A stretch of DNA of 64,000 nucleotides. Origin: Owenweeksia sp965214115. Lineage in GTDB: Bacteria; Bacteroidota; Bacteroidia; Flavobacteriales; Schleiferiaceae. The notes under the pieces are model-generated. The model had not been told where the DNA came from and did no database searches. It was given only the letters and a program-made list of their open reading frames with translations. The stretch covers positions 248,001 through 312,000 of the forward strand of contig CBDCAU010000007.1 in assembly GCA_965214115.1 (NCBI GenBank). The letters are read 5' to 3'. How positions within the stretch are numbered: the first letter of the stretch is position 1; every line of letters starts with the position of its first letter. A program made the position numbers and the translations under genes. Positions 17,350 through 26,271 of this stretch are shown piece by piece.

Positions 17350-19431
17350 ATGAAAAAATTCTTCCTCTACATCCAAAACCGCCAAACGGGCATCGCCACC
17401 GTCTTGCTTTTTTTGGTAAGCATCGCCACGGTGGTGTACATCAGCCCGCGCGAGGCCAAATTCAAATACGAATTCACCAAGGGCAAACCGTGGCTGTACG
17501 ACAACCTGACCGCGCCTTTTGATTTTGCCATTTATAAAAGCGAAACCGCCTTGCGGGAGGAGCGGCAACAGGTGCGGGAGAACCGTACTTTGTTTTTACA
17601 AAAGGATGCAGCGGTGGCCGAGGAGGCGCTGGTCAATTTTGAAGAGGCGCTGGAGCGCAAATGGCAACGCGTTGAAAATCAAGGCGATGATGCCAAAACC
17701 AAAAAGGCAGTGCCCTTGACGCCGGAGCAAAAAAGGGAGTGGCAAAACCGGGGGCGTGATCTGTTGGGCGAGTTGTACCAAACGGGAATCTTGCAGCCTT
17801 TTGAAGCGGGGAACGGCGCCAATCCGCTCTTGCTGACGGCGGGCGGCGTGAGCCAGCGGGTAAGTTTGTCGGAATTTCTCACCATCGGCGAGGCATCGCA
17901 GCGCATCAAGACCGAATTTAAAGGCGACACCATCGGTTTTATCCGCCCCATTTTGCAGGAAAACCTGAGCCACAACGTGTTCTTTGACGATCGCCGGACG
18001 CAAAGTTTTTTGCAGACCAAATTGGATGAAGTGCTGCCCACGCGCGGCCGGGTGGAAAAAGGCGAACTGATTATTCTGCGGGGCAACATCGTGGACGAGG
18101 GGCGCTTTGCCAAGCTGGAATCTCTGCGGCGCAGCTACGAGGGGCGGCCCATCAGCGAGTTCAGTATTTGGCTGGTTTTGGTAGGGCAAATCTTACAAAT
18201 CGGTATTCTCTTTTTGGTGCTCTACGTTTTTTTGGTGCAGTTTCGGGTGCAGCTCACGCAAGATATTTCGCGGCTCACTTTCATTTTGGTCAATGTCCTT
18301 TTTGTGGTGTTGCTCACGCGGGTGGTGCTGCAGTTCGGCATCGATTTTATCTATTTGGTACCCTTCGCAATTTTGCCCATCACGTTGCGGTCTTTTTTTG
18401 ATACGCGCTTGGCCATTTTCGTCCACACCATCGCCATCCTGCTCTGCGCGCTGATGGTGCCCAACAGTTTTGAGTTCATTTATCTGCAATTTGTGGCGGG
18501 CGTTTTTTCGGTGGTCTTGGTCAGCAATCTTTATAAAAGGAGTCAGCTTTTCCTCACCGCCGCCAAGATTATTTTGGTGTACTGCATCAGCTATTTCAGC
18601 ATCGTGATTATTCAGGAAGGTTCGCTGCAACAGATTGATTGGCTGAATTTTGGCCTCTTTGCGGGCAATGGTTTTTTGACTCTGATGAGCTTCCCGCTCA
18701 TTTATTTCCAAGAGAAAATTTTTGGGATGGTGTCCGATGTTTCCCTTTTGGAACTGAGCGACACCAACAACCCGCTGCTGCGCGAATTGGCGCAAAAAGC
18801 ACCGGGCACTTTCCAGCATTCGCTGCAGGTGGCCAACTTGGCAGAGGCGGCCGTCTTGCGCGTGGGCGGCAATGCGCTGCTGGTGCGCACCGGCGCGCTC
18901 TATCACGACATCGGGAAGATGGATAATCCGATGTATTTTATTGAGAACCAATCGACTGGCTTAAATCCCCACGATGAACTTTCGTTTGAGGAGAGCGCGG
19001 AGATTATCATCAACCACGTGCGTAGCGGCATCAAAAAAGCGAAAAAACAAAACCTGCCGGATATGCTCGTCGATTTTATCCGCACCCACCACGGCACCAC
19101 CACGGTGATGTATTTTTACAAACAGTTCATCAAAAATTTTCCCGAAGAGGAAGTGGATTTGGCCAAATTCACCTATCCCGGCCCAAAACCGTTCAGCAAA
19201 GAAACCGCCACGCTGATGATGGCTGACAGCGTGGAAGCCGCCAGCCGCAGCTTGCAAAAGCCTGATGTTCAAAAGATTGACCAGTTGGTGGAAGGCATCA
19301 TCAACCACCAAATGAATACCCAGCAGTTTGAAAATGCCACCATCACCCTAAGGGAAATCAAGGAAATCAAGAAGATTTTCAAAAAGATGCTGACCAATAT
19401 TTACCACGTCCGGGTGCAGTATCCCGAATAA
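17350..19431 (+). CDS. 7TM receptor with cytoplasmic HD hydrolase domain (PgpH-type c-di-AMP phosphodiesterase)
   Basis: A 693-residue inner-membrane protein. A first TM (TVLLFLVSIATVVYI) is followed by a large extracytoplasmic 7TMR-HDED-like region (about 40-280), then a bundle of about seven TMs (LVGQILQIGILFLVLYVF onward), then the HD domain. Metal-binding residues are visible in FQHSLQVANLAE, YHDIGK (His519, Asp520), RTHHGTT (His579/His580) and ADSVEAASRS. This is the architecture of PgpH, which hydrolyses the second messenger cyclic di-AMP to pApA. The family assignment is firm; the substrate is inferred from it. Start at the ATG after the -7 box. Confidence 0.88.
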   Translation: MKKFFLYIQNRQTGIATVLLFLVSIATVVYISPREAKFKYEFTKGKPWLYDNLTAPFDFAIYKSETALREERQQVRENRTLFLQKDAAVAEEALVNFEEALERKWQRVENQGDDAKTKKAVPLTPEQKREWQNRGRDLLGELYQTGILQPFEAGNGANPLLLTAGGVSQRVSLSEFLTIGEASQRIKTEFKGDTIGFIRPILQENLSHNVFFDDRRTQSFLQTKLDEVLPTRGRVEKGELIILRGNIVDEGRFAKLESLRRSYEGRPISEFSIWLVLVGQILQIGILFLVLYVFLVQFRVQLTQDISRLTFILVNVLFVVLLTRVVLQFGIDFIYLVPFAILPITLRSFFDTRLAIFVHTIAILLCALMVPNSFEFIYLQFVAGVFSVVLVSNLYKRSQLFLTAAKIILVYCISYFSIVIIQEGSLQQIDWLNFGLFAGNGFLTLMSFPLIYFQEKIFGMVSDVSLLELSDTNNPLLRELAQKAPGTFQHSLQVANLAEAAVLRVGGNALLVRTGALYHDIGKMDNPMYFIENQSTGLNPHDELSFEESAEIIINHVRSGIKKAKKQNLPDMLVDFIRTHHGTTTVMYFYKQFIKNFPEEEVDLAKFTYPGPKPFSKETATLMMADSVEAASRSLQKPDVQKIDQLVEGIINHQMNTQQFENATITLREIKEIKKIFKKMLTNIYHVRVQYPE

Positions 19432-19433
19432 TC

Positions 19434-19772
19434 TCAGGATGCTTTTTTGCGCACGGGCGAATCTTGCCCGATGCTCAGTTCGTATCCCTGCGGCGGGTCA
19501 AAATCCTCGCCCAGCTTTTCAATCGCAAAGTTCCGCGCGTAGTTTTCCTCACACGATTCCAAGAAGCTGGCGTGGTCGCTCTTAATATATAAGGTGTGGG
19601 CGGAGGCAATGGGCTGGAAGTTTTGGTGGCGGTACAGCGCAATGGTGTGGCCTTCTTCCATCGCGTGGGCATACATCGAAAAATGCGTGTGCAGGATGAT
19701 ACTTTGCTGCTGGATACTTTCGCTTTTGTTGAGGCTCAATCTAAGCCATTGGGTGGGTGCTGTTGAATTCAT
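19434..19772 (-). CDS. Hypothetical protein
   Basis: A 112-residue soluble protein with no recognised domain. It is rich in His and Ser (ILHTHFSMYAHAMEEGHTIALYRHQ), has a possible Cys-containing helix (ASFLESCEENYARNFAIEKL) and a basic end. I start at the ATG at 19,772 (MNSTAPTQ); an in-frame ATG 14 codons earlier is possible. Its stop is two bases from the stop of the convergent 7TM-HD gene. Codon use looks like its neighbours, so it is probably real but lineage-specific. Confidence 0.55.
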   Translation of the reverse strand: MNSTAPTQWLRLSLNKSESIQQQSIILHTHFSMYAHAMEEGHTIALYRHQNFQPIASAHTLYIKSDHASFLESCEENYARNFAIEKLGEDFDPPQGYELSIGQDSPVRKKAS

Positions 19773-19943
19773 CGGTAGAGTAGTTTCGAGTTGTTTTAGT
19801 AAAAAAATATCCACAATGGTAGGAAAAATCTTTCAAACATTCTAACTTTTTCTTCACAAAATTTAGGGTTTGCAAAGGTAGGTGCGTCTTGAATTTTTAT
19901 TGAAATAGTTTATACAATTGATTTTCCGCCGCTTTCCTTGGGT

Positions 19944-19951
19944 TATATTTG
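19944..19951 (+). promoter_or_regulatory. Candidate -7 element for the plus-strand glycan operon
   Basis: TATATTTG is an exact TAnnTTTG match 34 bases before the GTG at 19,985. A TTG at 19,918-19,920 is 23 bases upstream, slightly beyond the usual -33 spacing. It makes the in-frame TTG at 19,949 impossible as a start. Confidence 0.5.
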
Positions 19952-19984
19952 CGGCCAATCTTACTCAAAAAAAAATCTGCCACG

Positions 19985-21064
19985 GTGTCCATCCAAGTTA
20001 CGAAGTCCTTCCTGCCACCCCTCCAAGAATATCAGGATTTTCTGACTCAAATTTGGGAGTCCAATTGGCTGACGAACCACGGGCCGCTCTCCCTCAAGTT
20101 GGAAAAAAACTTGAAAGACCACCTCGGACTTTCCCATCTGCAGTATGTTTCCAACGGCACGGTGGCTTTGCAACTGGCGCTTAAAGTATTGAAAATCAAA
20201 GGGGAAGTTATCACCACGCCCTTTTCTTATGTGGCTACCACCAACGCCATTTTATGGGAAAACTGCACCCCCGTTTTTGTGGACATTGATCCAGACACAT
20301 TGTGCATCGACCCCCAAAAAATCGAGGAAAAAATCACCGAAAAAACGATGGCCATTATGCCCACCCACGTTTTTGGGATTCCCTGCGATGTGGACAAAAT
20401 CGGCGAAATCGCGAGCCGTCATAATTTGAAAGTAATTTATGACGCGGCCCACGCTTTTGGTGTGAATATCAATGGCGAAAGCGTACTAAAACACGGCGAT
20501 ATTTCTACGCTCAGCTTCCACGCCACCAAGGTTTTCCACACCGTGGAGGGCGGCGCAGTGGTCGCTGAAAACGATGAGATTGACGAACTGATTTTCCGCG
20601 CCAAAGCCTTTGGCCACGTGGGCAACGAGTATTTTGGCGTGGGCATTAACGGCAAAAATTCCGAGCTGCACGCCGCGATGGGACTGTGCAATTTGAAGTA
20701 TGCGGACCAAGTAAAAAAAGCGCGTGCCCACACTTGCCAAATCTACCGCGAGGCTTTGGGAAATTCAAACCTGAACTTTGTGCAACCACCTGACAACGTG
20801 GACTATAACCACGCGTATTGCCCAGTTCTGTTTGAAGATGAAAATCAACTTCTAAAGGTTTTTGACGCTTTGGCCGATGAAGCCGTTTATCCGCGCCGCT
20901 ATTTTTACCCCTCGCTGAACCGGCTGCCCTTCCACCTTGGGGAAGATTGCCCCGTTTCGCAAAACGTTTCCCCGCGTGTGGCGTGCCTGCCGCTTTCCCA
21001 CGATTTGCCGGAAGGGGACGTGCAGCGCATTTCCTACCATATTTTAAAAGCGTTGCGCGGATGA
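19985..21064 (+). CDS. DegT/DnrJ/EryC1/StrS-family sugar aminotransferase
   Basis: A 359-residue PLP-dependent enzyme that transfers an amino group to a nucleotide-linked keto sugar. YVSNGTVALQLAL binds the PLP phosphate, IYDAAHAFG holds the PLP-interacting Asp153, and FHATKVFHTVEGG carries the Schiff-base lysine Lys182. The GTG start gives VSIQVTKSFLPPL, the usual N-terminus of the family, and lies downstream of the -7 box. First gene of a six-gene plus-strand unit; its TGA overlaps the next ATG (ATGA). A second aminotransferase of the same superfamily lies on the other strand at 36 kb, so the glycan may contain two amino sugars. Confidence 0.92.
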   Translation: MSIQVTKSFLPPLQEYQDFLTQIWESNWLTNHGPLSLKLEKNLKDHLGLSHLQYVSNGTVALQLALKVLKIKGEVITTPFSYVATTNAILWENCTPVFVDIDPDTLCIDPQKIEEKITEKTMAIMPTHVFGIPCDVDKIGEIASRHNLKVIYDAAHAFGVNINGESVLKHGDISTLSFHATKVFHTVEGGAVVAENDEIDELIFRAKAFGHVGNEYFGVGINGKNSELHAAMGLCNLKYADQVKKARAHTCQIYREALGNSNLNFVQPPDNVDYNHAYCPVLFEDENQLLKVFDALADEAVYPRRYFYPSLNRLPFHLGEDCPVSQNVSPRVACLPLSHDLPEGDVQRISYHILKALRG

Positions 21065-21783
21065 AACTCGCTGTGATGCAGCCCTATATTTTTCCCTATG
21101 TCGGCTATTTTCAGTTGATAAAATCGGTGGATAAGTTCCTCTTTTTTGATGATGTCAATTTTATCAAAAGAGGTTATATCAATCGCAACCATATTTTGAT
21201 AAACGGAAAAGCGAATTTGTTTTCGATTCCTTTGAAAAAAGCCAGTCAAAATAAGTTGATAAACCAAGTGGAAATGGATGAAGAAAGATTTAGGAAATGG
21301 CAGGACAAATTTCTCAAATCGCTGCAATTGTCGTATAAAAAAGCGCCCCACTTTGATGAGGTATTTTCTTTTACAAAAAGTTTTCTGAATAAAAGCTATT
21401 TGACCGTTTCAGATTTGGCCAGTCAAAGTGTGATGGACATTTGGAATTTTTTGGGGCTTTCGGCCGATTTTGGTTTCACTTCCGAAATGGATTATCCCCA
21501 TAATGTTTCGGCGCAGGAAAAGATTTTTTCGCTTTGTGAAAGGGAAGGTGCGGAGGTTTACATCAATCCCAAAGGCGGGCGCGAACTGTATGATTTTCAG
21601 GATTTTGAAAAGGAAAATCGACAACTTTTTTTCATAGAGCCGTCCATCGAAAAATACGACCAAGGCGGCGGCGAGTTTGTGTCCCACCTTTCCATTTTGG
21701 ACGTGCTTTTTTTCAATTCCAAAGAAAAGGTCAAAACAATGTTGGGGCAATTTCATTTAATGGGAAAACCTGACGAATCGTAA
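21061..21783 (+). CDS. WbqC-like family protein
   Basis: A 240-residue soluble protein beginning MKLAVMQPYIFPYVGYFQL, the hallmark of the WbqC-like family, followed by FFDDVNFIKRGYINRN and a conserved middle (NPKGGRELYDFQDF). Family members occur in O-antigen and capsule loci, often next to sugar aminotransferases; their reaction is not settled. The ATG overlaps the aminotransferase stop by four bases, so production is coupled. The frame reaches further upstream inside the aminotransferase, which I reject. Confidence 0.9.
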   Translation: MKLAVMQPYIFPYVGYFQLIKSVDKFLFFDDVNFIKRGYINRNHILINGKANLFSIPLKKASQNKLINQVEMDEERFRKWQDKFLKSLQLSYKKAPHFDEVFSFTKSFLNKSYLTVSDLASQSVMDIWNFLGLSADFGFTSEMDYPHNVSAQEKIFSLCEREGAEVYINPKGGRELYDFQDFEKENRQLFFIEPSIEKYDQGGGEFVSHLSILDVLFFNSKEKVKTMLGQFHLMGKPDES

Positions 21784-21786
21784 AAA

Positions 21787-22482
21787 ATGAAAGACGAAAC
21801 ACCGCGCAAAATCGTCGTGTTCGGCGTGAGCCAACTGGCCAGCTTGGCGCATTTTTATTTCAAACACGACAGCCCGCACGAGGTGGTGGCCTTCACCGTG
21901 GACAAAGAGTACCGCAAAAGCGATGAATACGAAGGCAAGCCCGTGGTGGATTTCGAAAGCGTGGCCGAAAATTATCCGCCCTCCGAATACAGTATGTTTC
22001 TACCCATCAGCTTTAAACAGATGAGCGAATTGCGAAAAGCTAAATTCTTGAAAGCCAAGGAATTGGGCTATTCTTTAGTGAGCTACGTCAGTTCCAAAGC
22101 CACCACTTGGCCGGATTTGGACATCGGCGAAAACTGCTTCATTTTTGAAGACAACAACATTCAGCCCTACGTAAAAATCGGTGATAATTGTGTGCTATGG
22201 AGCGGCAATCACATTGGGCATCACACGGTGATAAAAGACCACGTTTTTGTAACCTCGCACGTGGTCATTTCTGGCGCTTGCGTGATAGAAAACAACGCTT
22301 TTTTAGGAGTCAATGCTACTGTGAGAGACGAAACGGTGATTGGTGAGTACACTTTAGTGGCAATGGGAGCGAACATTTTGGCTGATACAAATCCCTTTGA
22401 AATTCACCTCGGCACAAAATCAAAATTGCATACCAAAAAAAGCATTGATTTGGACAGTCTTTCCCATAAAAGTGGGGGCTAA
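21787..22482 (+). CDS. Sugar O-/N-acyltransferase with left-handed beta-helix (NeuD/PglD-like)
   Basis: A 231-residue protein. The N-terminal part (KIVVFGVSQLASLAHFYF) is a Rossmann-like nucleotide-sugar binding domain of the PglD/NeuD type. The C-terminal half is hexapeptide repeats (IGENCFIFEDNNIQ, IGDNCVLWSGNHIGHH, VFVTSHVVISGACVIEN) with the His-His of HIGHH in the position of the catalytic histidine. Such enzymes acetylate an amino group placed by a DegT-type aminotransferase, which fits the gene order. Four bases after the WbqC-like gene. Confidence 0.85.
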   Translation: MKDETPRKIVVFGVSQLASLAHFYFKHDSPHEVVAFTVDKEYRKSDEYEGKPVVDFESVAENYPPSEYSMFLPISFKQMSELRKAKFLKAKELGYSLVSYVSSKATTWPDLDIGENCFIFEDNNIQPYVKIGDNCVLWSGNHIGHHTVIKDHVFVTSHVVISGACVIENNAFLGVNATVRDETVIGEYTLVAMGANILADTNPFEIHLGTKSKLHTKKSIDLDSLSHKSGG

Positions 22483-22493
22483 TTTTTTATACA

Positions 22494-23423
22494 ATGGGTT
22501 GGATCAAAAAAGGAGTCATTTTCGAAACGGAAAAGCAAATGCCGTGGATGGTCAGCCACGCTTGCGTCCCTACGGTTCATATTTTAAACGACGATACATT
22601 TCGTGTTTTTTTCGCTCCCCGCAACAAATTGGGACAGAGTATTCTGACTTTTTTCGATGTGAACGCCCATAATCCATCGGAAGTGAAATATGTGCATTAC
22701 CAACCGATATTGCCGCTGGGCGAGCTGGGCACTTTTGATGACGGCGGCATTATGCCCTGCTGCATCGTGGAGGAAAAAGGCTTGCTCTATTTATTTTACG
22801 TCGGCTGGAATCCCAGTGGTAGCGTGCCTTACCGCAATGCAATAGGGCTCGCGGTGAGCGACGACAACGGCGTTACTTTCCGGCGGCCTTTTCAGGGTGC
22901 CATCTTGGACAGGAATCGCGACGAACCCTTTTTCACCGCCTCGCCGTGGGTGATGAAAGACGACGACCGCTGGCATATTTGGTATGCTTCCAGCACAGGT
23001 TTTTTGCGGGTGAAGGGAAAAGTGGAGCCGCTTTACATCATTAAATACGGGCACTCCCAAAACGGCATCGACTGGGAGCGGGAAAACATTACTTGCATTG
23101 AACCAAAAACGGACGACGAGGCCAACGCCCGCGCCACGGTAATCAAGGAAAGCGGTCTTTATAAAATGTGGTATGCTTTCCGGGGCAGCTACGATTTTCG
23201 CGATGGAAAAGATAGCTACCGCATCGGGTATGCTGAGTCGGAAAACGCCATTGATTGGCAACGGATGGATAAAAAATCCGGCCTCCAATTTTCGGAATCC
23301 GGCTGGGATTCCAAAATGCAAACTTATCCCTGTGTGGTAAAACATCAAGGCCGCAAGTATCTGTTTTACAATGGGAACGGCTTTGGGAAAACCGGAATTG
23401 GCTACGCCCTTTGGGAAGATTGA
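22494..23423 (+). CDS. Five-bladed beta-propeller protein of the GH43/GH130-like fold
   Basis: A 309-residue cytoplasmic protein built of blade-like repeats: VPTVHILNDDTFRVFF, GIMPCCIVEEKGLLYLFYVGWN, TASPWVMKDDDRWHIWY, ATVIKESGLYKMWYAF and YPCVVKHQGRKYLFYNG. Each has the tryptophan/tyrosine-rich strand pattern of the GH32/43/68/130 superfamily. There is no signal peptide, so it should work in the cytoplasm on a nucleotide sugar or lipid-linked glycan rather than as a secreted hydrolase. Proteins like this recur in Bacteroidota glycan loci. Activity is not known. Confidence 0.75.
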   Translation: MGWIKKGVIFETEKQMPWMVSHACVPTVHILNDDTFRVFFAPRNKLGQSILTFFDVNAHNPSEVKYVHYQPILPLGELGTFDDGGIMPCCIVEEKGLLYLFYVGWNPSGSVPYRNAIGLAVSDDNGVTFRRPFQGAILDRNRDEPFFTASPWVMKDDDRWHIWYASSTGFLRVKGKVEPLYIIKYGHSQNGIDWERENITCIEPKTDDEANARATVIKESGLYKMWYAFRGSYDFRDGKDSYRIGYAESENAIDWQRMDKKSGLQFSESGWDSKMQTYPCVVKHQGRKYLFYNGNGFGKTGIGYALWED

Positions 23424-23428
23424 AAAAT

Positions 23429-24106
23429 ATGGAAATCTACGAATACGACTTAGAAAAATTCAATTTTCCAGCGATTCTGCGCGATCTGCTGGAAGTGGAC
23501 GATTTGACAAAACTCCGCACCGGACTGCCCGATGATGAGGTTCGCCATAAGAATTCCATCTATAAAAATATGGAGCGAACAGAACTGTACCAACGGCTTT
23601 ATGAAAATTTGGCAAAGAGGGGAGGGGATTTTTTCGCAACCTATAAATCCTTCATTTCCAAAATAGTACAGCCAATTTTTGGAGAGGACATTTATTTTCA
23701 AGCCAAACCTTCCTTACGCATTCACTTCATCGATAGCATCGGCCAGTTGCGTTTTCATAAGGACAGCGATTACGGCCATCGCGAAGAAGAAGTGAATTTT
23801 ACCGTGCCGATGACCCCCGTTTGGGGCAGCAATTCCTTTTATTTGGAAAGTGCGCCGGGCAAGGAAGACTTTGAGCCGATGGAAATGAAACCCGGCCAGT
23901 TCGCCCGCTTCAAAGGCAGCACCCACACCCACGGCGCGCGGGAAAACCTTACCGATAGCAGCCGTGTTTCATTTGATTTCCGGGTGGTGCCGGCCAGTCA
24001 AGCACCGGATTCTTTAAAAAAAGAGGCTGAAAAACAAACTCAGAACCAATCGGATTTGAAGGCACAATTATCACAAAATCCCCACACTTTTGTATTGTTG
24101 AATTGA
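23429..24106 (+). CDS. Putative Fe(II)/2-oxoglutarate-type oxygenase (StrG/PhyH-like)
   Basis: A 225-residue protein. RFHKDSDYGHREEEVNF supplies a His-x-Asp pair and THTHGARENLTDSSRVSFDFRV the distal histidine and the arginine that usually binds 2-oxoglutarate, which is the double-stranded beta-helix oxygenase pattern. The similarity to StrG of streptomycin clusters is my recollection of that fold family. A sugar-modifying hydroxylation or oxidation is plausible. Start at the ATG at 23,429, six bases after the previous stop, giving MEIYEYDLE; the longer frame overlaps the propeller gene. Confidence 0.65.
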   Translation: MEIYEYDLEKFNFPAILRDLLEVDDLTKLRTGLPDDEVRHKNSIYKNMERTELYQRLYENLAKRGGDFFATYKSFISKIVQPIFGEDIYFQAKPSLRIHFIDSIGQLRFHKDSDYGHREEEVNFTVPMTPVWGSNSFYLESAPGKEDFEPMEMKPGQFARFKGSTHTHGARENLTDSSRVSFDFRVVPASQAPDSLKKEAEKQTQNQSDLKAQLSQNPHTFVLLN

Positions 24107-24127
24107 GATTTTTTATTGCAATATATA

Positions 24128-25117
24128 ATGGAAAACTCTACTCAAAATATCGATAAAAAATTACCGTCCTCCAATCCCGTGGTAAGTGTTTCGATTATTA
24201 CATATAATCACGAAAAATTTATAGCTCAAGCATTGGATAGCGTTTTAATGCAAGAGGTTGATTTTGAGTATGAAATCATTGTAGGGGATGATTGTTCTTC
24301 CGATAAAACACCAGAAATTTTAAAAGAATACCAGCAAAAACACCCCGATAAAATACACCTAATTCTACATCAAAAAAGGTATGATAATATTCCGGGCCGG
24401 ATTAACAATACCACCAATCTTTACAACTGCTCGGGAAAGTATGTAGCAATGCTGGATGGCGATGATTATTGGTTTCATAAAAATAAACTACAAACGCAGG
24501 TGGATTTTTTGGAGAAAAACCCCGATTTTCATATCACCTTTCACGATGCCTTGGTGGTGCACGAAGACAATGCGCGACCGCCGTACCGACGCAGCCGCGT
24601 CAATTTCCCCTTTCTATTGGAGAAACAAGAATATGACCATTTCGATGTAGCCGAAGGGTGGTTTATGCCTACCTCATCCCTCGTTTTTCGCAACTTTTTT
24701 GATGAAGAATTGCCTGAATGGTTTTGGGACATTTATAGCGCGGATTACGCGCTATTATTGATGAATACCCAGCGTGGAAAAGCGCGCTATTTCAACGATA
24801 TAGTTTCCGTAAGAAGAATGAGCGCTGGCAGTTTTACCCAGACCTTTGGTTTTAGTTTGATACAGAATGCCACGCGCATCAAAGAACTGAAACTTTTTGG
24901 GGAGCATTTTCCGGCCGTGGCGCAATCGGCCACCTTTGGCGAGCGGATGGCCGTGGTATATCGCGCACAGGCCAAATTACACAAAGACCAGCGGGATGTC
25001 GTACCCACCTTGCGATTGTACTGGAAAATTTATAGGCTCGACCCCGACTTTGCCAAGCGCCGCACCCGCGCCAAAATGAAATCTTGGCTTCGGCGAAAAG
25101 GTCTTTGGCGGGAATAA
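24128..25117 (+). CDS. Glycosyltransferase family 2
   Basis: A 329-residue GT-A-fold transferase. VVSVSIITYNHEKFIAQALDS opens the nucleotide-binding domain, IIVGDDCSSDKT gives the first acidic pair and MLDGDDYW the DxD motif that binds the metal and nucleotide sugar. No membrane segment. It is the last gene of the plus-strand glycan unit; its stop is two bases from the stop of the convergent minus-strand operon. Upstream in-frame codons from 24,116 use TTG; the ATG at 24,128 is preferred. Base composition is more AT-rich than the preceding genes, hinting at later acquisition. Confidence 0.88.
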   Translation: MENSTQNIDKKLPSSNPVVSVSIITYNHEKFIAQALDSVLMQEVDFEYEIIVGDDCSSDKTPEILKEYQQKHPDKIHLILHQKRYDNIPGRINNTTNLYNCSGKYVAMLDGDDYWFHKNKLQTQVDFLEKNPDFHITFHDALVVHEDNARPPYRRSRVNFPFLLEKQEYDHFDVAEGWFMPTSSLVFRNFFDEELPEWFWDIYSADYALLLMNTQRGKARYFNDIVSVRRMSAGSFTQTFGFSLIQNATRIKELKLFGEHFPAVAQSATFGERMAVVYRAQAKLHKDQRDVVPTLRLYWKIYRLDPDFAKRRTRAKMKSWLRRKGLWRE

Positions 25118-25119
25118 AT

Positions 25120-26271
25120 TTAGCCCGCGTTTCTCTTTTCTAAGGCCGTTCGTAAATCTCGGTCAAAGTCGGCTGCGATTTCTTTGTAGCCATAATTTTT
25201 GGCTATAAATTTAGCCGCATTTTCAGCTATTTCTTCACGTTCCTTTTCATTCTTTAAAAAATAGTCGATTTTGTCTAAACAATCCTTATCATTTTGGTAG
25301 GTAATAAAAATGTCATTCGGAAAGGTACTTTTAAAATTATGTGCTTCTCGCGTCAAAAGGAACGAACCCGTGCCCATTACCTCAAACATCCGTTGGTTGA
25401 AGCCCATTCCGCGCGCGGTATCTACATAATCATTCAGGTTGATTTTGGTGTCCTTAAAGGTTTGGAACATTTCGAGGCCGGACGTCACCCCGTGGAAAGA
25501 TTTTTCCAAGGCGGGAAAATCACCAAGCCGGCTTCCATCGCCGCCGTCCGTAAACCAATAGCCCCACCATTGAAAATCCTCGATATTTTGGGCAATATCA
25601 TTGAAGAATTGGGTACGTTTTCTAAAATTCTGCATACCCATTCCGCCTACGAACGAAATGTCAAATTTTTTAGGCCTATTTATCAATTCAGAATTGATGC
25701 GCTGATCATACCCTTGTTTGTTCAAAATGGTAGGTACGCCGTGCAGTTCAAAAAACGTTTGAAAATCGGTCTGGTCGGTGTAGAGCAAATCAAAATGGTT
25801 GGGATGCCACTGAAACGGCAAGCGCGCTGATAAACGACCCACTATCAGCGCCTTATGGCGAAAATTAAGATGCCACCATTCGCTGTCCAAAGGATGGCTG
25901 CGCAGGAAAATTACATCGGGTTTGAATTCGTTTACATAATCCAAAATCACCTGTTTTTCCCATCTTTTTCGCTCCGGTTTCCATTTATCTTTCAGTTTGG
26001 ATTTTATCTTTTTCGGGTAGAATTTTGATCCATAAAGTTTTTGCGCTACTTTGTTATAAAAAGTGCCATCCATCATTACAAATTCCTCCGCTTCCCAGCC
26101 CAAACCATTCAAATGAAAAGTATAAAAATCGGAATAGTTGCTGCGCAGTTTCATCAACCGTTCTAAATATTGGTGATGTGAAAGTTGGTCTAAATCCCCC
26201 CATTCTTTCTTTTTTTGATGCAGATATTCAATGGGATGAATCACATCGAATTTGAGTAATTTAAGGCTCAT
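25120..26271 (-). CDS. CgeB-like glycosyltransferase (GT-B)
   Basis: A 383-residue protein. The C-terminal half (KKFDISFVGGMG, RMFEVMGTGSFLLT and YGYKEIAADF) matches the CgeB / Glyco_trans_1_2 glycosyltransferase family; the N-terminal half (VIFLRSHPLDSEWW) would be the acceptor domain. It is the last gene of the long minus-strand operon, with its ATG overlapping the preceding GT4 stop by four bases. The N-terminus is plain, so it is cytoplasmic or peripheral. Acceptor and donor unknown. Confidence 0.78.
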   Translation of the reverse strand: MSLKLLKFDVIHPIEYLHQKKKEWGDLDQLSHHQYLERLMKLRSNYSDFYTFHLNGLGWEAEEFVMMDGTFYNKVAQKLYGSKFYPKKIKSKLKDKWKPERKRWEKQVILDYVNEFKPDVIFLRSHPLDSEWWHLNFRHKALIVGRLSARLPFQWHPNHFDLLYTDQTDFQTFFELHGVPTILNKQGYDQRINSELINRPKKFDISFVGGMGMQNFRKRTQFFNDIAQNIEDFQWWGYWFTDGGDGSRLGDFPALEKSFHGVTSGLEMFQTFKDTKINLNDYVDTARGMGFNQRMFEVMGTGSFLLTREAHNFKSTFPNDIFITYQNDKDCLDKIDYFLKNEKEREEIAENAAKFIAKNYGYKEIAADFDRDLRTALEKRNAG

